Positions 1 to 7,714 of a DNA stretch of 64,000 nucleotides are shown piece after piece. The stretch spans positions 1,207,358-1,271,357 of the forward strand of contig KE159636.1 of assembly GCA_000403315.2 (NCBI GenBank), given 5' to 3'. The stretch is from Lachnospiraceae bacterium A2. Its GTDB lineage: Bacteria > Bacillota > Clostridia > Lachnospirales > Lachnospiraceae. Within the stretch, counting starts at the first letter, position 1, and each line of letters opens with the position of its first letter. The notes beneath the pieces were generated by a model that was given only the letters and a program-made list of their open reading frames with translations, did no database searches and was not told the origin of the DNA. Made by a program: the position numbers and the translations under genes.

Positions 1-465
1 CAGCTTGGCGGCTATGGCTCCGGCAGTGAGTTTTCGGAAATACGCAGCCTTTATGTTGAAGTGAAGGGGCAGATGACGCAGGCAGATTCTGAAAAGATAC
101 TGGCATTCTATAAAGCCGGGCTTGCGGATGGGCTGCCTGCCATATCGGATACGCCTGTTTTAGTTTTGGGGGACATTCCGCCAGGGACAACGCTGGACAG
201 GATGCGGTCATGGGTAGATGCGGAAAGCGGCAGGCCGTTTCCGTGGGAAGCGCGGGCGTTCCATTTCGGCACGGTTGACGGTATGGACTGCACGGCTTTC
301 CCCTGCGTCAACCGTGAGGGATATCTGGAGCTGTTCGGACAGGCGGAAGAATACAACCGGCGTTTCATAGACCGCAGGGCAACGGAGCGGGCATACCGCC
401 TTGCAAGGCAGGCGCGGTTTGAACATGGGGAAACGCCAAAAGTAAGGAGGGCGCGCTATGCGTGA
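1..465 (+). CDS. PD-(D/E)XK nuclease-like phage protein, C-terminal part
   Basis: The reading frame is open from the first base, so the gene begins upstream of the window. The visible part has the pattern YVEVKG (about residues 18-23 of the fragment), a following helix, and the strand PVLVLGDIP. This is the typical core of small PD-(D/E)XK-fold proteins found in phage replication regions: the E-x-K is the metal-binding pair and the missing upstream part should carry the conserved Asp. The tail is rich in Arg and Ala and probably helical. The stop overlaps the start of the primase-helicase gene by 8 bases, so the two are translationally coupled. The fold call is by pattern only; the substrate is unknown. 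Confidence 0.5.
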   Translation, partial: QLGGYGSGSEFSEIRSLYVEVKGQMTQADSEKILAFYKAGLADGLPAISDTPVLVLGDIPPGTTLDRMRSWVDAESGRPFPWEARAFHFGTVDGMDCTAFPCVNREGYLELFGQAEEYNRRFIDRRATERAYRLARQARFEHGETPKVRRARYA

Positions 466-2791
466 GTTGAGTATTGCATATGGGAACAGCCGCAGCGCAA
501 AGCAGTGGTCAAACAAGACCATACGGTTTGGAGAACTTAAGGAACGCTTGAAAGTGACAATCCGCACATCGGAATCAGCAGAGGAATACGCCCGTTTCCC
601 GAAATCGAAAAAGGATACGGCAAAAGACCATGGCGGCTTTGTTGCAGGAGTGTTAAAGGGCGGCAGGCGGAAGATCGACACGGTGGAGTCCCGTTCCATG
701 GTGGCGCTGGACGGCGACCGCATCGACCCGGAGTTCCTGACGGGTTATGAAAAGGCCGTGCCGTATGCCTCCGTGCTTTACAGCACCCACAGCCATACGG
801 CGGAAGAACCGAGGGTGCGCCTTGTGTTCCCACTGGCAAGGGACGTGTCCCCAGAAGAATATGTGGCGGTGGCGAGGTATCTTGCGCAGGGGCTTGGCAT
901 GGATTATTTTGACGAATGCTCCTACCAGCCTAACCAGCTCATGTACTGGCCGAGTACGCCTTCCAACGGTGAGTTCGTCTATAAGGAGGCGGGCGGCGCA
1001 TGGCTTGACCCGGATGACGTCCTGTCGGCGCATCCGGAATGGCTTGACCCGACAAGGCTGCCCACATCCTCAAGGGAGAGCCGGGCAAATTCCATCAGCA
1101 TACAGAAGGTGCAGGACCCGCTTGAAAAAGAGGGCGTGGTGGGACTGTTCAACCGGGTGTTCTTCCCTATAAATCTTGCCATGGACGCTTTCCTGCAGGA
1201 TGTATATGAGCCTACGGACAAGGAAGACCGCTACCACCTGACCGAGTCCAGCAGCATGGCGGGCGTGGAAATCAAGGAGGGCGGGAAATTCGCCTACAGC
1301 CACCATGCAAAAGACCCTGCCTATCTGAAACTCTGCAATGCCTTTGATCTTGTACGCATCCACAAATTCGGCGGGCTTGACGATAAGGCGTCCTTCAAGG
1401 CAATGTGCGATTTTGCGCTGACGATTGACAGCGTGAAGGTAGAGGCCCTGGAGGAGCGGCGCAGGCAGGCCGGAGAGGAATTCGCAGACGGGGAGGACTG
1501 GAGGAAAAGCCTGGAGCTTGACCGGAAAGGCGGCATAAAAGACACGCTGGATAATATTGTCCTGATCATCCGGAACGATGAGGAGCTTAAGGGCATTGCC
1601 TTCAACTGCCACCGGGACGGGATCGACGCAAGGGAGGGGCTGCCGTGGGAGCAGATTAAGGGCGGCTGGAGCGATTCGGATGCGGCGGCACTCAAGGTGT
1701 ATCTCTCCAGGAACTACGGCATCTATTCCCCGACCAAGACGAAGGACGCCGTGGTAGCGGTGGCGGCGGAGCGGGCATACCACCCCGTCCGGGACTATCT
1801 GGAAAGCCTGCCGGAATGGGACGGCATCCCCCGCGTGGATACGCTGCTGGTCGATTATTTCGGCGCCGCGGATAACAGCTACACAAGGGCGGTCAGCCGC
1901 AAGTCAATGGCGGCGGCCATCGCAAGGGTTTACCGCCCTGGGACGAAGTTTGACAGCGTCCCGATCCTGAACGGCCCGCAGGGCATCGGGAAGTCCACCT
2001 TTTACGCGAAGCTCGCCGGGGAATGGTTCTCCGACAGCCTGACGCTTACGGACATGAAGGACAAATCCGGCCCGGAGAAGCTGCAGGGGTACTGGATACT
2101 GGAGCTGGGCGAGCTGGCGGGCATGAGGAAGGCGGACATTGAGACTGTGAAGTCCTTTATCAGCCGTGTGGACGACAAGTACCGCGCATCCTACGGCGTC
2201 AATGTGGAGAGCCATCCGAGGCAGTGCATCATTGTAGGCACCACGAATGCGGAGACGGGCTTCCTGCGCGACATCACGGGCAACCGCCGCTTCTGGCCGG
2301 TGCGCGTGTCCGGCAGCTCCAGGAAGAAGCCGTGGCAGCTCACGAAAGAGGATGTGGCGCAGATATGGGCGGAAACGCTCGTGCTGTACCAGAAAGGGGA
2401 GAAGCTCTATCTGGAAGGCCAGGATGCGGAGATCGCCGTGGCGGAACAGGCAGACGCCCTGGAAACGGATGAGCGCGAGGGGCTGGTGCGGGAGTACCTG
2501 GACACCCTGCTCCCGGAGAAGTGGGCGGAGATGTCCCTGTTCGAACGGCGGAGCTACCTCAGTGATTCCGACTTCGGCGTCAGCAGGAAAGACGGCACGG
2601 TACAGCGTATGTATGCCTGCAACATGGAGATATGGTGCGAGTGCTTCGGCAGGGACGGCTCCTCCATGAAGCCCGCGGATTCCTATGCCATTGCCGCCAT
2701 CATGCGCAAGATCGAGGGGTGGGAGAAAGCGGAGCGGACAACGTACCCGCTCTATGGACGGCAGCGGGGGTACAAGCGGAAGCTGTCCTGA
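458..2791 (+). CDS. VapE-type primase-helicase
   Basis: A 777-residue replication protein. The first ~200 residues look like an archaeo-eukaryotic-type primase domain: a VALDGD acidic motif (about residues 82-87) and STHSH near 109-113. The C-terminal half is the virulence-associated E (VirE) superfamily-3-like ATPase, with Walker A GPQGIGKS near 506-513, an acidic WILELGEL segment near 548, and the arginine-rich signature TGNRRFWPV near 607. Proteins of this layout open and prime phage DNA at the origin. It overlaps the preceding nuclease-like gene and lies 230 bases upstream of a VRR-NUC gene, the usual neighbourhood of these primases in Firmicutes siphophages. No lesion is visible. Confidence 0.85.
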   Translation: MRELSIAYGNSRSAKQWSNKTIRFGELKERLKVTIRTSESAEEYARFPKSKKDTAKDHGGFVAGVLKGGRRKIDTVESRSMVALDGDRIDPEFLTGYEKAVPYASVLYSTHSHTAEEPRVRLVFPLARDVSPEEYVAVARYLAQGLGMDYFDECSYQPNQLMYWPSTPSNGEFVYKEAGGAWLDPDDVLSAHPEWLDPTRLPTSSRESRANSISIQKVQDPLEKEGVVGLFNRVFFPINLAMDAFLQDVYEPTDKEDRYHLTESSSMAGVEIKEGGKFAYSHHAKDPAYLKLCNAFDLVRIHKFGGLDDKASFKAMCDFALTIDSVKVEALEERRRQAGEEFADGEDWRKSLELDRKGGIKDTLDNIVLIIRNDEELKGIAFNCHRDGIDAREGLPWEQIKGGWSDSDAAALKVYLSRNYGIYSPTKTKDAVVAVAAERAYHPVRDYLESLPEWDGIPRVDTLLVDYFGAADNSYTRAVSRKSMAAAIARVYRPGTKFDSVPILNGPQGIGKSTFYAKLAGEWFSDSLTLTDMKDKSGPEKLQGYWILELGELAGMRKADIETVKSFISRVDDKYRASYGVNVESHPRQCIIVGTTNAETGFLRDITGNRRFWPVRVSGSSRKKPWQLTKEDVAQIWAETLVLYQKGEKLYLEGQDAEIAVAEQADALETDEREGLVREYLDTLLPEKWAEMSLFERRSYLSDSDFGVSRKDGTVQRMYACNMEIWCECFGRDGSSMKPADSYAIAAIMRKIEGWEKAERTTYPLYGRQRGYKRKLS

Positions 2792-3021
2792 ACACACCAT
2801 GGCACAGGCGGCAGCCGTCCGAATAAGTGTCCTGCCGCCCGTCCTGTAAAGGGGCGGCGGTATATCAAGGAAAATAACAACATTGGGACAAGAGGACAAG
2901 ACAAAACCTATTGAGAAAAAATAAAAGAAAATATAGAAATGGGCGTGTGTATATGTGTATATACGCGCGTATAGAAAAAATCGGGCTGTTGTCCATCCTT
3001 TTGTCCAGAAAGGAATACGGA

Positions 3022-3309
3022 ATGCGGGAAAAACAGATTGAACAGAAGCTGGTGCAGGAATCCAGGAAAAGCGGCGGCATCTGCCCCAAGTTTACGTCTC
3101 CTGGCTTTGCCGGGATGCCGGACAGACTGCTGCTCCTGCCGCATGGCAGGATGGCATTCGTGGAACTGAAAGCGCCGGGGCAGAAACCGGGGCCGCTCCA
3201 GGCGGCACGCCACAGGCTGCTGCGGGGACTTGGGTTCAGGGTATATGTACTGGATGACGAGGGGCAGATTGAAAAAATAATATCAGAGATTGGGGGTGAT
3301 GCCTTATGA
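3022..3309 (+). CDS. VRR-NUC domain nuclease
   Basis: A 95-residue protein. The start at 3022 is chosen because AAAGGA lies 7 bases upstream; an in-frame start at 2911 has no ribosome binding site. It has the VRR-NUC hallmarks: an N-terminal E-x-x-V-(x)-K-like helix, GMPDRLLLLPHGR and the catalytic AFVELKAPG (E-x-K near residues 52-54). Stand-alone VRR-NUC proteins in phages are structure-specific (Holliday-junction-like) nucleases. They commonly sit between the VapE primase and an SNF2 helicase, as here. The stop codon overlaps the helicase start (ATGA at 3306-3309). Confidence 0.8.
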   Translation: MREKQIEQKLVQESRKSGGICPKFTSPGFAGMPDRLLLLPHGRMAFVELKAPGQKPGPLQAARHRLLRGLGFRVYVLDDEGQIEKIISEIGGDAL

Positions 3310-4677
3310 AGTTCGTACCACACAGCTATCAGAGTTTCGCAATCGAATATATCAAAAGCCATCCGATAGCGGCTGTCCTGTTGGATATGGGCTTGGGCTG
3401 AGGGCAAGACAGGGATAACGCTGACCGCACTCAACGACCTTTTGTTTGATAGCTTTGAAGTCCATAAGATTATCGTTATTGGCCCATTAAGGGTGTCAAG
3501 GCATACATGGCCTGCGGAAATTGAAAAATGGGATCATCTGAAGGGACTGAAATACAGCGTGGCGGTCGGGACGGAAAGTGAAAGGCTGTCGGCACTCCAG
3601 AAACAGGCGGACATTTACGTCATCAACCGGGAGAACGTGCAGTGGCTGATTTCTGAAAGCGGAATACCGTTTGACTTCGACATGGTGGTGATTGATGAGT
3701 TATCATCCTTCAAAAACCACCAGACGAAGCGGTTCAGGGCGCTGATGAAAGTCCGGCCGAAGGTAAAGCGCATCGTGGGGCTGACAGGGACGCCGAGCAG
3801 CAACGGCCTCATGGATTTATGGGCGGAGTTCCGGCTGCTGGACATGGGGGAGCGGCTTGGCAGGTTCATCGGGCAGTACCGCACTTCTTACTTCCGGCCG
3901 GATAAGCAGAACGGGCAGGTGGTATTTTCCTACAAGCCGCTGCCTGGGGCGGAGAAGCAGATATACGGCAAAATCTCCGACATCACCATTTCCATGAAGT
4001 CTGACGACCACCTGCAGATGCCGGAGCTGATAAATTCCAGATACACCGTGTATCTCTCCGAGAAGGAGGATTCGCATTATGCGGATTTGAAGAAAGACCT
4101 CGTCCTTCAGCTTCCGGACGGTGAGATCACAGCCGCCAATGCCGCATCCCTTTCCGGGAAGCTGTCGCAGATGGCGAACGGCGCAGTCTACACGGATGCC
4201 GGGGAGACGGTCGCCATCCATGAGCGGAAGCTGGACGCACTGGAGGACATCATCGAGGCGGCGAACGGAAAGCCGGTGCTTGTGGCTTACTGGTTCCGGC
4301 ATGACCTGGAACGCATCACGGAACGGCTCCACAAGCTGAAAATACCATGTTCCAGGCTGGATACGGACGGCAGCATCCGGAAATGGAACGCCGGGGAAAT
4401 CCCGGTGGCGCTGATCCACCCGGCATCCGCAGGACACGGCCTCAACCTTCAGAGCGGAGGGAACACGCTGGTGTGGTTCGGCCTTACCTGGTCACTGGAA
4501 TTATACCAGCAGACGGTGGCGAGGCTGTGGCGGCAGGGGCAGCAATCAGAAACCGTGGTGGTGCAGCACATCATCACGAAAGGCACCATAGACGAGCGGA
4601 TCATGAAAGCTCTTTCCGAAAAGGACACCACGCAGGCCGCACTGATCGATGCGGTGAAGGCAGATTTAGATTTATAA
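3306..4677 (+). pseudogene. SNF2-family DNA helicase, frameshifted in Walker A
   Basis: The gene starts with ATG at 3306 (MKFVPHSYQSFAIEYI...) and runs to LLDMGLG, where an in-frame TGA (3399-3401) follows. Removing the seven bases TGAGGGC (3399-3405) would restore LLDMGLGKTGITLTAL, the canonical SNF2 Walker A motif, and join the frame that continues to 4677. The downstream frame has the DEAH-like VVIDELSSFKN, the GLTGTPSSN motif III and the C-terminal helicase signature with SAGHGLNLQ and QQTVARLWRQGQ. The remnant could restart at a TTG (3442) but would lack Walker A. The inserted 7-mer ends in GGGC, which also precedes it, so it looks like a short slippage duplication. Confidence 0.85.
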
Positions 4678-4751
4678 GCCAATCCATGAAAATCAATGAC
4701 AATCCATGCCAATCCGGGAGAAATAAAAATATTTAACAGGAGGCATCAGCT

Positions 4752-5201
4752 ATGGGAATCATATGGCAGTATTTAGACAAAAGGGGCGCGACCGCCAATG
4801 CACTGAGGGATTACGGGAGGATGGAATTCATCATCAGCCACACGGACGATGAGATCAAGGCGGCATACCAGAAGATGGGAGGCATCAGCAGCCCGCGGCC
4901 TGACGGTATGCCACACACGCACAATCCCCATGCGGCGGAGGACAGGATAGTCAAGGGCATTGAGAAGATCGATGTGCTGAAAGAGCGGTACCGGGAGGCG
5001 GTGGAATTCATGGCATGGTTTGGGCCGGCATGGGAGCAGCTTACAGAAGATGACCGTTACGTTCTGGAATGTTTCTACATGGGCGGGAACGGACCGGCAG
5101 TCAACGCCGTCTGCGAGCGTTTCCAGATTGAGAGGAATTCGGCATACCGCAGGAAGAACCGGGCGCTGTCAAAATTGTCCGTCATGCTGTACGGGAAATA
5201 A
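4752..5201 (+). CDS. DUF1492/ArpU-like late transcription regulator
   Basis: A 149-residue protein preceded by AACAGGAGG. The C-terminal ~60 residues form a sigma-70 region 4-like helix-turn-helix (VLECFYMGGN... AVCERFQIERNSAYRRKNRALSKL). The middle is a charged helix around VLKERYREAVEFMAWF. Proteins of this size directly before HNH and terminase genes in Firmicutes phages belong to the DUF1492/ArpU-like group, thought to switch on late transcription. A plausible promoter lies just downstream (5221-5249), which would fit that role. The function is inferred from family and position. Confidence 0.65.
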   Translation: MGIIWQYLDKRGATANALRDYGRMEFIISHTDDEIKAAYQKMGGISSPRPDGMPHTHNPHAAEDRIVKGIEKIDVLKERYREAVEFMAWFGPAWEQLTEDDRYVLECFYMGGNGPAVNAVCERFQIERNSAYRRKNRALSKLSVMLYGK

Positions 5202-5220
5202 AAGTGTCCACTTTGCGGGC

Positions 5221-5249
5221 ATGACATTTGGTTTTGGACGTGGTATGCT
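5221..5249 (+). promoter_or_regulatory. Putative late promoter
   Basis: ATGACA (5221-5226) and TATGCT (5244-5249) are separated by 17 bases, with TG one base before the -10 (extended -10). It lies between the late regulator gene and the HNH/terminase operon. A GC-rich hairpin follows at about 5273-5313. Confidence 0.4.
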
Positions 5250-5272
5250 GATAGCATGAGAAAATGTCAAGA

Positions 5273-5313
5273 GGGCCTTCGCAGGAGCAAAAGAATCCTG
5301 CGGGGGCTTTCTT
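5273..5313 (+). terminator. Hairpin upstream of the HNH gene, possible attenuator
   Basis: GCAGGA (5281-5286) pairs with TCCTGC (5296-5301). Flanking CCTTC and GGGGG can extend the stem with wobble pairs, and CTTTCTTT follows. It lies between the putative late promoter and the HNH gene. Confidence 0.35.
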
Positions 5314-5337
5314 TATGCCTATAAGGAGGTGAGGCAG

Positions 5338-5697
5338 ATGCCAAGGAAACCGAAGAGGCCGTGTTCCTTCCCCGGATGCCCAAAGCTGACGGAAGGGAGG
5401 TTCTGTGAGGAGCATGAGCGGCAGGAGAACCGCCGCTACGAGAAGTACGACCGCGACCCGGCTGTACGCCGTAGGTATGGGAGGGCATGGAAGCGTATCC
5501 GTGACCGCTATGCAGCCAAGCATCCGTTCTGTGAGGAGTGCCAGAAGAAAGGACTGCTGCGGCCGGTGGAGGAAGTACACCATAAGCTGCCATTGGCAGA
5601 GGGCGGGACGCATGACGAGGAGAACCTCGTGTCGCTGTGCCAGCCCTGCCATGCAAGGATTCATGCGGAGCGCGGCGACAGGTGGAATAAGCGTTAG
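5338..5697 (+). CDS. HNH endonuclease
   Basis: A 119-residue protein. AAGGAGG lies 8 bases upstream of the ATG at 5338, which is preferred over the GTG at 5329 inside that site. It contains two zinc-binding pairs (CSFPGC... CEEH near the N-terminus; CEECQKKG and CQPCHARIH further on) and the HNH core VEEVHHKLPLAEGGTHDEENL. HNH proteins directly upstream of terminase genes are needed for cos-type genome packaging in HK97-like phages. It is followed by 211 bases of non-coding DNA and a terminator before the small terminase, so the cos site may lie in that stretch. Confidence 0.85.
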   Translation: MPRKPKRPCSFPGCPKLTEGRFCEEHERQENRRYEKYDRDPAVRRRYGRAWKRIRDRYAAKHPFCEECQKKGLLRPVEEVHHKLPLAEGGTHDEENLVSLCQPCHARIHAERGDRWNKR

Positions 5698-5854
5698 GTC
5701 ATTGTGTGCGGGTTCCTTGTGGACCCGCCAGGGCCCTATCAATCTCTACAGCCTGTGTGCCGGGGGAACGGGCGTGGGGTCACACGCATAAAAACCGGAA
5801 ATCAAACGGGGGATTAACCCCTCGGAGATTTCCGTAAAATAAAGGCTTTCAAGG

Positions 5855-5886
5855 TGCTGCGGCGTTTGATTTCCGCAGCATTTTTT
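5855..5886 (+). terminator. Rho-independent terminator upstream of small terminase
   Basis: A perfect 8-bp stem, TGCTGCGG (5855-5862) with CCGCAGCA (5873-5880), is followed by six T. It stands 23 bases before the small terminase start and may limit read-through from the HNH transcript. Positions 5698-5854 show no gene. Confidence 0.65.
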
Positions 5887-5908
5887 CAAAGAAAATCAAA
5901 GAAACGGG

Positions 5909-6451
5909 GTGAAAACAGTGGCAAAAGACGGCAGCGGGCGGGGCGGCGCAAGGCCGGGGGCGGGACGCAAGCCCAAGGCACTCACGGAGAAGATTGCCGA
6001 AGGCCGGCCGGCGGAAGTCATGATGGAGCCGGCCGAGCTGGAGGGCGTGGATGTGCCGCCCGTGAAGGACTTCCTGAAATCCCCGCAGAAAAGCGGGCGG
6101 GAGCTGGTGGCGGAGGAAGTCTACAACGAAACGTATGCCTGGCTGAAAGCAAGGGGATGTGAAAAGCTGGTCACGGTGCAGATGGTGGAGCAGTACGCCA
6201 TGAGCGTGTCCCGGTGGATTCAGTGCGAGGAGATTGTTTCGTCCACTGGATTTCTGGCGAAGCACCCGACTACAGGAGCCGCCATTGCCTCCCCTTATGT
6301 CACCATGAGCCAGTCCTACATGAAGCAGACCAATTACTGCTGGATGCAGATATACCAGATCGTGAAGGAGAACTGCTCGGTGGAGTTCCAGGGGAACACG
6401 CCGCAGGATGATGTGATGGAGCGGCTGCTCCGTGCAAGGAAAGGAGTGTAG
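5909..6451 (+). CDS. Terminase small subunit (P27-like)
   Basis: A 180-residue protein starting at GTG. It opens with the basic GRGGARPGAGRKPK stretch typical of P27-type small terminases. An acidic linker follows, then a helical domain from about residue 60 with WLKARGCEKLVTVQMVEQYAM, which matches the DNA-binding/oligomerisation part of the family. It recognises phage DNA ends and hands them to the large subunit. In this phage the large subunit gene is unusually far away, 7.7 kb downstream beyond an accessory block, although both are on the same strand. A second in-frame GTG at 5918 is an alternative start. Confidence 0.7.
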   Translation: MKTVAKDGSGRGGARPGAGRKPKALTEKIAEGRPAEVMMEPAELEGVDVPPVKDFLKSPQKSGRELVAEEVYNETYAWLKARGCEKLVTVQMVEQYAMSVSRWIQCEEIVSSTGFLAKHPTTGAAIASPYVTMSQSYMKQTNYCWMQIYQIVKENCSVEFQGNTPQDDVMERLLRARKGV

Positions 6452-6457
6452 ATAAAA

Positions 6458-7714
6458 ATGGGTAAGACGACAACGGAGATGCAGCTTGTGCCGCTCTCAA
6501 AATTAGTGCCGTATGTGAATAATGCGCGGACGCACTCGCCGGAGCAGCTTGCGAAGCTCCGCTCATCCCTGCGGGAGTTCGGCTTCATCAACCCGGTCAT
6601 CATCGACCGGGATTTCAATGTCATCGCAGGGCATGGCAGGATCGCAGCGGCGAAGGAGGAAGGGATTACAGAGGTTCCGTGTGTATTTGTGGACTATCTG
6701 ACAGAGGCGCAGAAGAAAGCCTACATCCTTGCGGACAACCGCATGGCTCTGGATGCCGGATGGGATGAGGAGCTGCTCCGCATTGAGATTGAAAGTTTGC
6801 AGGGTGCGGATTTTGATGTATCTTTGACAGGCTTCGGTGAGGATGAGATTGCAGACCTTTTCTCCGGGGACGGTGAAAAAGATGTGAAAGATGATGATTT
6901 CGACCTTTCCGCAGCGTTGGAGAAAGCGGCGTTCGTGGAAAAGGGAGATATCTGGACGGTGGGCAGGCACAGGCTGATGTGCGGTGACGCTACCAGTGCG
7001 GAGGACGTGGCGGCGCTCATGGACGGGAAAAAGGCAAACCTTATCGTGACGGACCCGCCGTATAACGTCGCATTCAAGAGCGGAAGTGGGCTTTCCATCC
7101 AGAACGACAGCATGGAGAACGGGGAGTTTTACACTTTTCTGTACAATTCCTTCCAGAACATGGTGGAGCATCTGGAAAGCGGCGGTGCAGCTTATGTGTT
7201 CCATGCGGACACGGAGGGGCTTAATTTCAGGAAAGCCTTTGTGGATGCGGGGTTCCACCTTGCCGGGGTGTGCATATGGGTAAAGAATTCGCTGGTGCTT
7301 GGGCGCTCGGATTACCAGTGGCAGCATGAGCCTGTGCTGTACGGTTTCCTTAAGAACGGAAAACACCCGTGGTATTCCGACCGGAAGCAGACCACCATCT
7401 GGAACTACGACAAGCCGAAGCGGAATAAGAACCACCCGACATCGAAGCCGCTTGACCTGCTCGGATACCCAATCTGCAATTCCTCCCAGGAAAACGCCAT
7501 CGTTCTGGACACTTTCGGAGGGAGCGGCTCCACGATGATGGCGTGTGAGCAGACAAACCGTATCTGCCATATGATGGAGCTGGATGAAAAGTACGCATCC
7601 GTCATCCTGCGGAGGTATGTGGAGGATACCGGGGATTCGGAAAATGTGTATGTGGTGCGCGGTGGGGAAAAAATCCCATACTCCGCGCTGGTGAAGGAGG
7701 TGGAGATGGAATGA
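6458..7714 (+). CDS. ParB-like domain fused to DNA adenine/N4-cytosine methyltransferase
   Basis: A 418-residue protein. Residues ~8-140 are a ParB/Srx-type nuclease-like domain (NNARTHSPEQ, INPVIIDRD, VIAGHGR). From ~165 comes an amino-methyltransferase with motif IV DPPYNV at about 199-204 and the AdoMet-binding motif I TFGGSGSTMM near 353. This order (IV before I) is that of beta-class enzymes. The ParB-MTase fusion is common in Firmicutes phages, where methylation is thought to protect phage DNA from host restriction. The stop overlaps the start of the cytosine methyltransferase gene (ATGA), so the two enzymes are coupled. Confidence 0.85.
   Translation: MGKTTTEMQLVPLSKLVPYVNNARTHSPEQLAKLRSSLREFGFINPVIIDRDFNVIAGHGRIAAAKEEGITEVPCVFVDYLTEAQKKAYILADNRMALDAGWDEELLRIEIESLQGADFDVSLTGFGEDEIADLFSGDGEKDVKDDDFDLSAALEKAAFVEKGDIWTVGRHRLMCGDATSAEDVAALMDGKKANLIVTDPPYNVAFKSGSGLSIQNDSMENGEFYTFLYNSFQNMVEHLESGGAAYVFHADTEGLNFRKAFVDAGFHLAGVCIWVKNSLVLGRSDYQWQHEPVLYGFLKNGKHPWYSDRKQTTIWNYDKPKRNKNHPTSKPLDLLGYPICNSSQENAIVLDTFGGSGSTMMACEQTNRICHMMELDEKYASVILRRYVEDTGDSENVYVVRGGEKIPYSALVKEVEME

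Noticed and set aside
1904..2899. Long minus-strand ORF opposite the VapE gene
   Set aside because: Antisense shadow of a high-GC gene with intact motifs; no supporting start site.
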